Assembly: GCA_003254905.1 (NCBI GenBank) | Contig: QANU01006283.1 | Coordinates: forward strand, 512,779-576,778 | Length of the DNA: 64,000 bases | Source: Nissolia schottii | Taxonomy: Eukaryota > Streptophyta > Magnoliopsida > Fabales > Fabaceae | Direction: 5' to 3' | Shown: positions 13,201 to 26,175 of the stretch, piece by piece | Position numbering within the stretch: position 1 is the stretch's first letter | How the letters are laid out: every line of letters begins with the position of its first letter | Notes under the pieces: model-generated | The model's database searches: none | The model's input: the letters and a program-made list of their open reading frames with translations, nothing else | What the model was told of the DNA's origin: nothing | Made by a program: the position numbers and the translations under genes

Positions 13201-14234
13201 TTATTATATCATTCTTTTTATAAAGTCTAGTCCACAATTGTCTACCTATGCGTGTGGCTTGGTTTTGGTCTCTTCTTTTTCTGCTTTTGTTTCTCTCTGC
13301 ATCATTTCACATAGTTTTCATATAGGGAAAAATAAAAGCTTCATTTGCAGACTAGGATTTTCTGCCTTACACATACACTAAAAAACAAGATATATGTACT
13401 TTTGATGAAAAGTATGGTAGAAATGATTCCCTAATTTGTTTCCCCCTCAGATTATAAGATGAAAACTATCGGCCTGACTCTTGACCAGTGACCAAATTGT
13501 TAAAGACATAACATAATTGGAAAAATAAAGCTGTGCAAGAAATTCTATGAATTAAATTTTAATCTAAGACCAATGAGGTTATTTAATTATGAGTGAAGGA
13601 TGAGGCACCCATTTATGTGAATTTGAATGATCAAATTAAACAAAAAGAAAAAAGAAAAACATCCACAAATATGTCTCTGACAACTTACTGAATCTTATAA
13701 AATTGGTATTCCACGTGGGAATGTCCTTCTATATCCTAAATATATGATTTAAAATGCATGATCTCAAGTACCAACATAATCTAGAAGGCCAATAGATCCT
13801 ATGGTAATAGAGAAGCCACAATTGCCCACTCTTCTAAATTTAATTTTAGGACTGCATGACAGATTTGAGCTTAGTGCTCAAGGCTTCTGATTGGGACATG
13901 ATGACGGTAAAAAATCTTCGAGCAAAAAGAATCTCTTGTTCTGATTCATTTATTGTTTAACATATCACTAAATGTAAGTCAATCACTTTTATTTACTGAT
14001 GTGTCAAATAATGAATGAATCAGAACAAATGAGAATTTCTCATAAATATATTAAGAGTTTTGTCTATAATTTTTGTACAGGGTTGAGAGAGAAGGATAGG
14101 TAGATAGTAGATAGATGTTAAGAAAGCAACCAAAGCCCCATAGTGCCACTACTTTTTTAATCTTTAGGGGAGGTTGCTTTGCTTAGTGGTGGAGTCCCCT
14201 TTGGTAGCAAAAATTAACACCACCACAAAGGAAA
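10211..14234. other. Intergenic DNA before the DUF1666 gene
   Basis: About 4 kb without a convincing gene. It holds a diverged tandem duplication (12294-12365 and 12411-12483, period about 117 bp, each with an AATGAGTTTAT core) and an ATA microsatellite at about 12848-12874. The last 150 bp before 14235 are probably the 5' leader of the DUF1666 gene. Confidence 0.45.
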
Positions 14235-17200
14235 ATGCCATGTTCCAAAGAAGAAGCTCTTGTTAGACTCTTCTACAATGTCTCTAGCTCTTTTCAGCTC
14301 CTCTTCCTCTTCCTCTTCTCCTCTTCCATTTTGTTCCTCAAGTTCTTCAACTTCATTGCCAACTACCCTTTAATCCAAAGGTCCTTCTCCTTTTCTTCTC
14401 TTTTAGAGTCTAATAACATGGCTTGTAACATATTATTCTAGGAAAATACTCGTTTTTTCCAATCGAAAACTGTCTCAGAAAGCTTTCGATTATAAGCTAT
14501 TACAACCTTTTTCTTTCTGTTTGTTGCAGAGATCAGCAATATGATTATGTGTCTTCTGAGTATGATGAAGATGAGGAAATTGAAGAAAGCTACACTTATG
14601 GGGAAGATTCTATGGAGAAAGATCATCTAGTAGCTGACATCATTGGTGGTGGAGAAACTCTTTTGTTTCTTCACAACAACACTCATAGGACTCATTCCTC
14701 TTGTGAAGAATTCATCAGCCCCAGGGAGAGCTCCATTGAAGAGTCAGAAGAAAACTATTCCACCGAAACACTTTCGCTTCACAAGTCGCCATTAGTCTCA
14801 GACTTTGAACATGAAGAAGCAGAAGAAGCAGAAGAAGCAGCAGCATCAGAAGAAGAAGAAGAGGAATTTCCAATACCAAGAGATGCTGATTCTGTTCCAA
14901 ATTCTGTCTCAATTGAGAGCAGGCCCACTTCTCCCATAACCTTGAATCTATACAAAAGTGACATATTAGACAGTGACAAAAAATGTGACGGTATATTAAT
15001 ATTTTCTAGACACCATAGTTTGTTACATTATTTCACATGCAGCACCTTATTATAGTTTCAACTCTTACTGATACTACTTTATTTGCAGAAGACCATGTTG
15101 GTGTTGGACTTGTCAAAAACAAGAAGGTGCAAGAGGATCACGAGAGATTCTTTGTTCTTGGTCCCACCCAATTGGAGTCCAAGAGGGTCATTGTTGAGAA
15201 GGGTGGTGATGTTGATGATGATGAGGGGATATATTATGGTGACTCTTGCACTGTGGGGTCCACTTCCAAGAGCTCCTCTGAGTGGAGGAGCTCCATCAAG
15301 GACTCTGGGACTGAGGACCCTTTTTCTTCCTCATCAAGGAGGAGCTGCCCCAAGTGGGAGTCATACACTGTTTTCCAGAAATATGATGAGGAGATGTCAT
15401 TCCTAGACAGGATTAGTGCACAGAAGCTTCATGAGACCGGTAAACAACAACGCCCTCTTCTTGTGCCTTGCTTGCTAAGTTTAAATCAGAGAAATATTAG
15501 CTTGTGTTCGGTTTTGGTTTCTGTTTCTATTTCCTCTTTTATTTACCCTTTTTGTTTTTCAATCAAATCAGTTTTCTAATGAATTCCTTTACAAGAAACA
15601 GATTGATGGAAACAGAAACCAGACAGACGATTAGTCAGTCCAAAAAACTTTTGCTAGAATTCTTGACAAAAATAATAGCGGTAGTTGTTGGGTGAAATGA
15701 AGTGACAGTGCTCACTTTTTCGTCTAATAGTCAATAACAATTAACATGTCCCATCATCCCGACAGAGATTTATGGCTTTCTAGCAATTTTTCTTTTCCTT
15801 AACCAAATCATTGTGAAGGGTTGATTTTATGACATAGTAATTAACAGCTCAAATTTTCAGAGTCATTAAGATCAATCAAAGTGTCTCCAAGGTCAATCTC
15901 AGGGCGAATAGTGTACAAGTTCTCAACCGTGACCAAAAAGGCAGCTGATATCCGCCACAACCCATACCATGAACTTGAGGCTGCATATGTTGCACAAACT
16001 TGCTTAACATGGGAAGCTCTTAATTGGAACTACAAGAACTTCCTAACCAAAAGGGCTTCTCGCAATGATATCGATGCCGGTTGTCCGGCCACAATTGCGC
16101 AGCAATTCCAACAGTTTCAAGTCTTGTTACAGAGATATGTAGAGAATGAGCCTTATGAGCATGGCAGAAGACCTGAGGTCTATGCTAGAATGAGGCTTCT
16201 GGCTCCAAAATTGCTCCTAGTGCCTGAATATCGAGGTATCATAGTTACTTTTGATATCAAGAACATTCCTAATTAATTAATATGATAAATCATAGATTTG
16301 GTGTGCATGGGATAATCTTAACTAGTATTGTTGCCAAAACAGAACAACAATGATCATTGATACAATATAAATTTGGAAAAAGAGATTAAGTTTGGTAAAT
16401 TGGCTATTAGTTTGAACAGTTTTACACTTTCCATCTAATCGTAGGTTATTATATGCATGACTTTTGAATCCAAATACTTTTGTTGATTTTATAATACATT
16501 ATTTAATGAGATTTGACTTCTTTAAAATTAAGATAGTTGTAAAATAAAATAAAAAATGATGGATTATCTATTCTTGAAGTGTAGGACCCACCACAATGCA
16601 CTATATTAATTTAAGGGTGGATAATCTTTCACTTTAGAGAATGGTAATTGCTAATTGTGTAAAATTTGTATACTAATAAAATAATAGTACAATCGCCCTA
16701 GTGCATACAATTGTTAATTCTTACATGTATGATTAACAATGACTGAATTTTTTAAAATTCTTGTTTGTGTCAAAGAATCAGATGATGATCAGAAGGAGGA
16801 TGGATTTCACTCAAAAATACCATCAGCCTCATTCCTTACGATAATGGAAGATGGGATTAGAACGTTCATGAGTTTCTTGAAGGCTGATAAAGAGAAACCG
16901 TGTCAGGTGGTAGCAGCATACTTTAGGAGGAACAGAAGAAGAGGCTTGGTTGATCCAACACTACTCCGGCTTATGAAGAAAGTTAACCAAAAAGTAATTA
17001 GCCCTAAATTTTATTTAAATTAAGAGTGCATTCCACATCATTTCATATCAATTTTATATTAACAAGTGTTGTTTGACATGGATTTTTAGACTTCTAGATC
17101 AACATTGAGGATTCATGTATAAAACAAGCGGATATGGAATCCTCACTCAACTTGTCATCACATTCATTGCTAGTTTAAATGAAATTTCCACCCTTAATTT

Positions 17201-17600
17201 AGACATAAATTTTAGAGGCACATAAATGAAGTTAAACTTTGTCTAGGGACAAACAATTTTGGAACTATGTGGAAGTATAAAAACAAAAAAAAAAGAAGCA
17301 TTTATCTTCTATGTTTTTCTAACAACACATTTTGTGGTTATCAATGTGCAGAAGAAGGTGAAGGTTAAGGATCTTCGCCGGTCCCACAAATGCTTGAGGA
17401 GGAGGAAGCTGAATGTGGAGGAAGAGATTGAGATTCTGATGGCTCTGATAGACCTGAAGGTGGTGTCAAGGGTGTTGAGGATGAGTGAGTTGAGTGAAGA
17501 ACAATTGCATTGGTGTGAAGAGAAGATGAGCAAAGTGAGGGTCATGGATGGGAAGCTTCAAAGAGATTCCACCCCGCTTTTCTTCCCTAATTCACATTGA
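14235..17600 (+). CDS. DUF1666 family protein (plant-specific)
   Basis: Six exons: 14235-14380, 14530-14990, 15089-15439, 15861-16235, 16776-16993 and 17352-17600; all introns are GT-AG and the frames join exactly, giving 599 residues. Residues 1-48 hold a strongly hydrophobic stretch (LLFLFLFSSSILFLKFF), a likely membrane anchor. Residues 50-200 are acidic, with runs of Glu and Ala. The C-terminal half carries the conserved DUF1666 blocks: TWEALNWNYK, CPATIAQQFQQFQVLLQRY, RRPEVYARMR with LAPKLLLVPEYR, IRTFMSFLKADKEKPCQV, then a basic segment (RRSHKCLRRRKLNVEEE), IEILMALIDLKVVSRVLRMS, LHWCEEKMSKV and LQRDSTPLFFPNSH at the end. Some relatives are labelled ribosomal protein L34Ae in databases, but nothing here shows a ribosomal role. 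The function is unknown to me. It stands alone, far from other genes. Confidence 0.88.
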
Positions 17601-17759
17601 CCCCACGCCCAAAAGATTATATATGTTGTTGTTGCATGATGACTGGATCATGAATGTGCATATGCCCTGCACAAAAAGGAATATTCACATTGCACACACT
17701 TTTCTTTTCTTTTTGTAAATAATGTGGTTAAAGAAAAAGAGAGATTATTATTGTATTGT
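17601..17759 (+). other. Probable 3' UTR of the DUF1666 gene
   Basis: Sequence directly after the TGA, with AATAATGTGG and T-rich tracts, is the likely 3' UTR. I cannot place the poly(A) site. Confidence 0.4.
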
Positions 17760-17890
17760 CATAGAGTATCAAATGAATTGCATTTTATCTGTTGATAAAG
17801 TGACATTTGATAAATGAAAAAACTCATTTATTTTTATATGAAATGTCACTTTATTATTAGATAAAATATAATCTACCTTGATACTCCACA
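17760..17890. repeat. MITE-like inverted repeat, about 130 bp
   Basis: The left arm (GAGTATCAAATGAATTGCAT then TTTTATCTGTTGATAAAGTGACATTT in two blocks) pairs with the right arm, whose complement begins GGAGTATCAAGGTAG and contains AATAAAGTGACATTT. The hairpin covers nearly the whole stretch. No clear target duplication was found. Confidence 0.5.
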
Positions 17891-19298
17891 ACTATGCGAA
17901 TGGGGGGATGAGGTTTCCCTACTAATCAAAGTAGAACATGTGGGGGTCGCATGGATTTTGGAGCCTGAAATCCCATGAAAAAGATGGTTAAAGATGAAAT
18001 TGGTGATATTGAAAGTGATTGACCAGAGACAAAGCAAGGAATGACGATAGAGACAAGGGTAGCTTTAGTTTTTTTTTCTTTTTTTTGAGCTTTAGCTTTT
18101 TTATTAGGGTTTATCTGCTACAAGGGATTTGAGGTGAAAAAGAAAGAAAAGAATGAGCATGGCTGCAAACAACACATGTAGTTGAATAAAAGTAGTCTTA
18201 CGCTCTTTGGCATAAAAAGTAATTCACATGATATACACTCATAAAGGAATGGTAGGTTTAGTGGGTTTATTTTATTTTATTTTTTATATTTTTTATAATA
18301 CTAAAAGGACCCTACTTAGTTTAATTTTTGAAAGAGAAAACAATAAAGAAATAATTGTTCAATCTTCAAAGGAGTACTTTGTGCTGCCGACTATATCAAT
18401 TGTACTATTTCTTACTTTCAGAACATTGACTCAAAAGATTTATCATTTCCTTATGGTTATTTATACCACAAACTTACTTCTTTTGTTTTACAACAAGAAT
18501 TTTCCTTTATGCAAAGTCACGCTCCTCACAATATAGTTTTTTTTTTAAAAAAATCTTTTATTTGTCTAATAATTATTCTTTTTCTTTGGTGATCAGCATA
18601 GTGGCATGCATGTCCTTTCTTTTTATTGTATTTATGGTTTATTTACTCTCTATGTGTAGGTTACTATAATTTTAAAATTATAATCAAGTCCCTACGGTGA
18701 TTAATAATTTTACAGTTGGCCCTATATAATACCATCAAATGAATAGATTTAATTACTCTGTAAATCTTATTAGAATTCTATCCGAAATTTTAGTAGGTCT
18801 TAAAATATAACTAATTCACTTACTATCTTATAACCACATTGCATATTTTACTAATTGCCCGTTTATGTTTTTGTTGCACATGAAGTTTAATTTAACCATT
18901 TCCATTTTTCATAGGGATTTATGGTTCAGATTGCGGCAGACATGAAGTGGCTGCAACCCAGCTAGTGTATATATAAAAACGATGAGAGGAAAAATAACCC
19001 TTTTTATTAAAAATAGTATTGACAGTTTTTTTATTAACAAATAATCCCTTTTTTAATTTTTTTTATTATTTTAAAAATCATTAACATTATATTTTTTTCT
19101 CCTCTTTCTTTTTGTTATTCATCTGCAATACTTGACACGTATGAAGTACTTCTCAAGACATACTAGTAATAATAATAAGAGTTTAATTTCTATTCACATA
19201 CTGTGTAAAGTTTTTTACATTGTCATCGAATAAGATATTTCCATTCTAATGACTTTTGAAGGGGTGGGAGGTAATATCAATTAACAACAACAACCACC

Positions 19299-19578
19299 AC
19301 CTTGCTACGTGTACAACCCTTAATATATCCACCGTTTGCCAACACCAAATTTAATGCATCTAGCCCCATTACTTTAATGACTCAACCAATTGCTTCCACT
19401 ATAATGCCCACTCCCGCAACGCGAATGCGTGCTTACACACACGATAAAAGCAAAGGTGAAGTAGTGTAAGGATTGTGTTTTCACGTTTTGCGTATAATAT
19501 GCAAATAACACGAAATGGCAGTATATTATGCGAAGTTAGCAGGTTGGTTGCATATAATTGGTTGTATACCAGTCATTT
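19299..19578. repeat. Dispersed repeat, short copy (pairs with 57984-59083)
   Basis: The left 150 bp (CTTGCTACGTGTACAACCC, then CTCAACCAATTGCTTCCAC) and right 35 bp (CATATAATTGGTTGTATACC) match the two ends of the 1.1-kb copy at 57984-59083. Only the long copy contains the 108-bp tandem array, so this short copy shows the two ends nearly joined. The family is not identified. Confidence 0.5.
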
Positions 19579-20699
19579 TTCTTAATAGTTAGATATCACA
19601 CTTAACTCCAATTTACAAAAAAAACTCAATTGAAAAAATTCATCCTTTTAACTCTAATTTACTAAAAAAACTCAATTGAAAAAATTCATTCTCCTTCTCA
19701 CCAATACTTTTTTTTTTAATGTTTGGCCATTCAGTCCATCTGCAATGGGCTACAGGGCCCATATATTGAGAGGGGAGGCATAATGGCGAGTCCGTACTGC
19801 TTGTTTTCTTTTCTACGCACACCACAACTGTATAAAAAAAAAAAAAAAACTGTATATGGCATGTAATTTCTCGCATAATGATTTAAATATTTTGAGGTAT
19901 TTTGAACTTTGTACTTACCAAAAAAAAAATAGTGTTATTTGTACATCAAACATAACATAAATATGATGCTTGATGTTAATAAAACCATTTTAAAAAAAAA
20001 AACTCTGCACTTAACCATTTAGTCTTAAGAAAATTGATCATCTCACATAAATTATTTCCCTAGCCTGAACGCTGTGTATACGAAAGTCACGAAAGTGCTT
20101 ACGTGGATTTTAGTTTCACATTTAATTTGATTAATTAAATTAGTTATAAAAATAAGCTAAATTAGATATTAAAATTTTCTTTTCTAGTCCTAAACTGTGA
20201 CTAGCACGTTGCTCCTCTTCCACGCTGCCTTCTACGACGTCGACATACCTTTGCTTTGACGACGTTGTGGTATGGTATGTTCTTTACCCAAGATTACTGT
20301 ATTATGCTTCTTCTTCTTTTTTCCTTTCTCTTTTTCTGATTTTTTTTTCCTCCTTAATGAACAGAGTCACGAACATTTCCTTGTACTTCATATTGTTGGT
20401 CCATAAACAAATGCCTTCAGAAGCTTTGCTACAAGAACAAGGCTTTGATTTAGAGCACTAAAACATCACTTGTATTGTGTTTCTTTTTCAGTTACAAGTA
20501 AGTAATAATTTCTTTCAATTTTCAAGTTATAAAACTGTTATAATATATTAAGATATTATAATATCCTAGCATGTTGTAGATTATACTCTAAATTGATTTA
20601 GATTAATTCAATTTATTATTAAGTTTATTCTATCATTATTGTCCTGATTTTATCTCTAGCATATAAATAAGTGTGGACTCATTTGTATTCGACAACATA

Positions 20700-21290
20700 A
20701 AATTAACATTTTATCCTCTACCATTGCTTTGTCTTTCTCTTGTTTTCCTTATTCTATTTTTTTTTTTTTGAACTCAGTTATGCAATTCCTAAATTTCCAT
20801 ACAACAACCAAAATTCCTTAAATCCTAATTATGTGTCCTTTGTTCCCCCACCGCGAGGCCATTATACTTGGAAAGATACAAGAGCAAAAAGTGGCATGAC
20901 CCTTATGAGCAAAAAGTGACACGACCCTTAACACGGGTCGTGCCACAAGTTTAGCAATTGATACAGTCTAAGATGCAAGTCGAGAGAATGTCACAATCCA
21001 TGACACAGGTCGTGATGCAAGTTTCAGTAAGTAACATGTCCCGAAATAAATCTACTGCAACTTCACCGAGATGATCTATGTTTGATCTCTTGCAAGTGTA
21101 GTGGTTCAGTCTTTAAATAGGTGCTGCAGTTTGGTTCTTTGAATGGTTGTCTGGTGCTCTTTGGCTTGGTAGCTTCCTCCCTTCCCTTGATGGCCTTGCT
21201 GGATAAATAAATAAATTGATTCAGATTTATAATTTTAGAAATGAAAATGAGTATTAATTCTTTATTTTCTTTCATCATCCAAGCACATGT
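20700..21290. repeat. Possible LTR fragment with palindromic CACGACCC motif
   Basis: Contains repeated CACGACCC/GGGTCGTG units; around 20920-20955 they form a hairpin (GACACGACCC, loop, GGGTCGTGCC). Similar short GC-rich palindromic words sit in the two Tat/Ogre-like LTRs further right. No ends or target duplication can be fixed, so the LTR assignment is tentative. Confidence 0.25.
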
Positions 21291-22056
21291 ACGAGCTCAA
21301 ATGGCCTAAGATTTCACCATTTGGCAATCAAATCCTCGGATTATATGTTTTCTCGTCAAACTTATTTAATAAGATTCCTTGTCTTTCGATGTTGTTTAAA
21401 TTCAATAATAAGACAAATAACAACGATTGAGTCAAATCAAATTATTGATTCAACATACATTATGTAAATATAAATATATAGAATTAGACTATTTTAAAGC
21501 ATGTTTTGACTCTCCAAAGTTGCTTGTGGACGCGATCTAAAACCTTCACGTGCTTCTTTCTGAAAAGTCCACTAACTTCAAACAACAAATTATTAAAGCA
21601 AAGTATCTAATATATACATTGAGCGACTAATTAGCTGACCCCAAAAGCCGTACGTAGTCTGATCACTCTTTCAACAGATATACATTACACATAATTGTTT
21701 CCACTATAGGAGAAATAACTAGCAGGTTCACATGTATTTGAATTTTAATTTTATATATTATATAAATTTAAACTATACAAACTTGTAATTTTTTAATTTT
21801 GGTTTAACAAGTACCATCTTCAATAAAAATGAATACATGAATTAGATCATATAGAAATCTCAAATCATGACTTAGACAAAAACTATAAAGGGAGAAGTTT
21901 TTTTCTAAACTACAAACATGTTAAGTGCAATAAAACTCAACATGTGACTACCCAAATGAAATCACCTGTACTTAAAGTTTATTGATCAATTTCATCTGAT
22001 CTGAATCGAGCTGGATCGGCCCACCAACAAGTGACTATAATTTCAATAATAAAAAG

Positions 22057-24327
22057 TGTTGAAATCCATGGTACTAAAGAGAGAGAAAAGAGAATTGAAA
22101 GTGAATTTACTAAAATGAAATTGAGAGAATCAGAAAGGTTACAGAATTACAAGTGATGCAGCCTATATATAGGCTTATGATGACAACTAACCATCAACTA
22201 ATCTACTAACTAATCCTAACTAACTCATTACAATAACAACTATCAACTATATCATCTATATATTCTAATACTCCCTGCAAGCCGGACAATGTGTGCAAAC
22301 ATTTGCAGCTTGGAAACAACGATACAAAGAAAAATCAAAGAGCAACACAATGCTAAATGATTGAAAACCAGCAGCAACCACCGAAGTTCCTAGTTCCTGG
22401 AAGTCTTTGACTTTCACTGAAGCCCCTTCGATCTTCCTCTAACGTCTCAACGGCACCGGTTGCAAAAGAAATCCCAACACGGGAACAATATCAAATGCCA
22501 TCATAGGCAAACACACGGTAAAAGCAAATGGTCCCAACATGGCAAAAGCTTAACCACCCACTCGGCAGAAGCAAACCAAGCTCAATTATCAAGTGCAGAA
22601 GCTGAAATTCAACGCTTAACCGCCCAAGACAAGAGCAAATACAGGCTAACAGAATATGAACCAATGCTCGGCCATATCACACAAAAAGCTAAAAGCTGAG
22701 CAAAATCCAATAGTATCAAAACCAGCTCCATGATGTTTATCACAACATTTCATCATCTAATGTAACATCAGATCCATCAAACAAAGACATGTGCAGGTCC
22801 AATAACCTCCTTATTGAGAGAGGACAATACGTCAAACACCTTGTGTGCATTCGCAGCAAGAATTAAAAAAAACAGAGCATGAAATAAACTCCACATAGCC
22901 ATTTGTTTTCTTGTAAACACCATTCCAGTAACCAAAGTTCCACAGCAAACGCAGGTAACAAATTACAACTAATCACAATTGAAGCTTGCAGCGGAGAAAG
23001 AAAATGTAATCACAACCGCAAAGTCATCACAACAGAATATCATCACAGGAAATCCGAACTAACTAGCAACAGAACCTGATGAATTCTAATAGGAATTTCT
23101 TGAATAATAGGCAAAGCAAAATCAACAGCAATTTGCCACTCCAAAATCCCGAGAGATTGCAGGTGTGTGAGTGAATTGTCACTCCAAAATCCCAAATTTG
23201 TTCTCATGATTATGTGGACTCCACTGTCAGTATCCACAACTTTTAGAGCCGAGATCGCCGCCGCTAACGTCGTCGGAGTTCGAGAGAGAGCAAAGACTCC
23301 AGATCCAGAATCAAGAAACGAACCATATACCGGTTACCTCGACCGAGAGGAGGATCATCAAAGGAGCAGAACAACAACAACAACAATTGCAGAAGTCAGC
23401 AAAGTCACAAAACCTTCGGAAGGTGAACCGTGTTCTCCTCAGCGGCACGATTCGCCAGATCCAAATCGGTGCGAACAAGGACACGCGCGGCAAAATCACC
23501 ATTGCAAGAAAGCTTCAGAGCGAGAAAGAAAAACTAGATCTGATGGTAGAAACTCAGTAGCGGCAACAACAACAACAACAACGGCCAAGGCGTGTACAGG
23601 CTCTTCCTTCCGCCGCCGCGAGATCAGTAACTGTCGGCACCTGATCAGATGAATCTGTCGTTGGGACCGGTGACGTCGAGCACCTTGGTCTTGTCGCCTT
23701 TGTTGGCGATGGAAAAATCGACGCGATCACCCTCCTGGAGGGAGCTGAATCCGTCGGATCTGATGGAGGAGTGTTGGATGAAGAGGTCCTCGTTGCCGTC
23801 GTTGGGCTTGATGAAGCCGAAGCCTATGGAGTTATTGAACCACTGAACCACGCCGCTGATCCTCTGATTTTGAAATTGCAATGTCCTCGGAGAGAGATTT
23901 TTGTAGAAAGAATCGGAGAGAGAAAGGGAAAAATTGAAACGAAAAAGAGAGAGATATTTTTTTTTTGAGAAAATAAAGCAAAGAAAGGGAAAATAAAGAA
24001 ATGAAAAAGATTCGAAGAAAAAGTGTTTGGGAAGCGGGAAAATAAAAGAAAACGAAAAGAAAAAGAAAAAGGAAAAAAAAATGAGCTGTGGAAGCTTCAA
24101 GGTAGATGCCATGACTCTGATACCATGTTAAAATTCATAGTACTAAAGAGAGAGAAAAAAGAATTGAAAGTGAATTTGCTAAAATGAAATTGAGAGAATG
24201 AGAAAGGTTACAGAATTACAAGTGATGCAGCCTATATATAGGCTTATGATGACAACTAACCATTAGCTAATCTTAACTAACTCATTAGAATAACAACTAT
24301 CAATTATATCATCTATATATTCTAATA
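22057..24327 (-). mobile_element. Non-autonomous LTR retroelement carrying a cold-shock-domain sequence
   Basis: LTRs lie at 22057-22270 and 24126-24327 and are about 95% alike by eye. The element is flanked by an exact 5-bp duplication AAAAG (22052-22056 and 24328-24332). It reads on the minus strand: a primer-binding site TGGTATCAGAGTC, complementary to initiator tRNA-Met, sits at 24113-24125, and a purine-rich GCAGGGAG tract precedes the other LTR at 22271-22278. The 1.85-kb interior shows no gag, protease, polymerase or integrase; it holds a cold-shock-domain reading frame and GC-richer DNA of unclear origin. It looks structurally whole as a short dependent element. LTR divergence suggests insertion within the last few million years at usual plant rates (inference). 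Confidence 0.85.
23645..24112 (-). CDS. Cold-shock-domain reading frame inside the LTR element
   Basis: A 155-codon frame starting at an ATG that directly abuts the primer-binding site and ending with TGA. Residues about 84-151 are a cold-shock domain: SGVVQWFNNSIGFGFIKP, then DLFIQHSSIRSDGF, LQEGDRVDF and KVLDVTGPN, with the RNP1-like GFGFI and RNP2-like DLFIQ nucleic-acid-binding motifs. Plant CSP/GRP2 proteins have this domain at the N-terminus followed by Gly-rich and zinc-knuckle regions; here those are absent and a Phe/Ser-rich stretch of about 80 residues precedes it. No intron interrupts it. The simplest reading is a host CSP sequence picked up by the retroelement. Whether it is expressed cannot be told from the sequence. 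Confidence 0.55.
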   Translation of the reverse strand: MASTLKLPQLIFFSFFFFFSFSFIFPLPKHFFFESFSFLYFPFLCFIFSKKKYLSLFRFNFSLSLSDSFYKNLSPRTLQFQNQRISGVVQWFNNSIGFGFIKPNDGNEDLFIQHSSIRSDGFSSLQEGDRVDFSIANKGDKTKVLDVTGPNDRFI

Positions 24328-24332
24328 AAAAG

Positions 24333-24710
24333 ATAAATACTTTTTTAATGAAATAAATAATAAATAAGTACTGAACCAATAATAATGCACCGAGAAAATT
24401 GTTGTATATTGTGTATATGAAAAAGCTACAAAATGAACTTGTCCCTACCAATTGAATCCGTACATATGAATAAAAGCAACTGAAAACAGAAAATAGAGGG
24501 AAAGCCAGAAGGGTGCGATCCCCACTACTATGCATACTGATTCGTGCAGCACATGCCATTGCCAACATTCAAAGTGCTATTGTCACTTCCACTTTGGAAT
24601 GGAATAATATATAAGGCTCACTTTAGACTTTAGATTTGATACTAGGAGTTTCATTAATGTAGATTAGGTTTGATAAGTATTTCCACATATGTTGCATGCA
24701 AACTTTATAT

Positions 24711-24741
<31 letters not shown>

Positions 24742-25876
24742 TATATATATTTTGCTTCAATACCATTCTTAGGTTGCCTCATCATTAAGCTTTGTGTGCA
24801 GATTATTAATAATAGTATTTTGGTTTTTAGTTTAGAAACTTTTAAATTATGATTTGGATAAAAACTTTAATTTCTCTCAATGTTTTACAGTGTGTCTGGT
24901 ATTTTGAAAGTCTCCGGAAATTGATTTTGCAGTCAGTGGAATGAAAAAAAAAAAAAAACTCACTTATGAGCCTCCAAAATTGATTCTACAAGACTGTATT
25001 AGAAATTCAAATATATATATATATATATATATAAAAACTTAATTATCAAAGTATTCCTTGATCTAACGTGTGAGAGGCTAATATGTTTGAGTAAAATTAG
25101 GCGTCTACATAATTAAGAAGTACTCCCGGCAATATTTTATTTTTCTCCATATATATGTAACTTCTAAATCAAACTCAAGACATTACATGCTCGAGAGACA
25201 TGAATTTCTTCTAGTCGCCGTAACAACTTTGGGTGAAACAAAAGATCACATAAGGTGGGTGCATGGCAATTGAATCACACACCTAACGTGACCACTCTAG
25301 TTTCTCAATGAGTGCAGGTTAGGTATATGTACGTATATGTAGTTATATTTCGTATATGCACAGCTGTTCTTATTTATTTTTGACATATGAAGTCAAACAA
25401 CGAGTGTACTTCGCATCCGTCCAACAATAAGTTTTTTCATTAATTTTGAAAAGATTGTGAGAAGGTAGAAAACTAAAGAACAATTAGTCCGTATTTAAGT
25501 TAACTTGTTTCTGTAGAAATATAATTAATTACTAGTGTTTTTAGAGAAATTAAAAGTTAGTTCACTTTTAGAACAATGTATAATAATCACAATATCACCG
25601 AAAGAAAATTAATTAGAAACATATATCTAGTATCTAATATATCTAATATTATATACAAAAAGATAATATTTAATAAATTCTGTCACGTGGATTTCGCTTT
25701 TAACATTTGAATAATAATTTTGCCATTTGGCACCAAACAGTTGTAAGCGGGGCATTTATTTTTTTCGGGTGAATAATTGTAAGAGAAGCTCAATGGATTT
25801 TAAAACTTGTGCTGAAAAATTGAACCATTAATTAGTTCTTATCTTTTTAATACTATCTTAGCACATTGAACAATTA
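24333..25876. other. Intergenic DNA with TA/CA microsatellites
   Basis: Holds a compound (TA)n(CA)n(TA)n tract at about 24714-24751 and a TA tract at about 25013-25034. No gene is visible. Confidence 0.5.
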
Positions 25877-26175
25877 CTCTCCCATTTCCCTTTTAATTCC
25901 ATTTTTTATTTTTTAAGGTTTCAAAATATCTATCAATTTACAATATTTAAGTGTAATTACTTTTTTATTTATTTATATCCTTAATTGTAGTTGAACAATT
26001 ATTATTATAATGGAGGTAAAGAAAATAATAATTGTATTAAAAATAAAAATTTATTTATATATATAAGAATATTTTTGTCAATTCATATTATTTTATGCAT
26101 TTATCAATATATTTTATTTTCTACCTTGACATGTGTAGTGTTTGGTTTTGGATAGTTAAAACAGAACCAATGGAG
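25877..26175. mobile_element. Stowaway-like MITE, copy 1 (299 bp)
   Basis: Begins CTCTCCCATTTCCC after a TA and ends near ACAGAACCAATGGAG; the inside aligns well with the copy at 37827-38106 (shared blocks TTAAGTGTAATTACTTTTTT and ATTCATATTATTTTATGCAT). The right flanking TA has been lost, so this is the older-looking of the two copies. Confidence 0.55.

Larger units (their letters stand above)
17891..22051. other. Intergenic DNA with repeat fragments
   Basis: No gene is supported. Short open frames here are AT-rich and lack family motifs. The stretch 20210-20280 is GC-richer but not coding in any clear way. Repeats at 19299-19578 and about 20700-21290 are listed separately. Confidence 0.45.

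Noticed and set aside
14549-15000. Acidic Glu/Ala-rich stretch as a separate small gene
   Set aside because: It is exon 2 of the DUF1666 gene; splice sites and frames join on both sides.
22290-23640. Further host genes in the LTR-element interior
   Set aside because: Open frames of 60-160 codons exist, but show no family motif and lie on both strands; only the cold-shock domain is recognisable.
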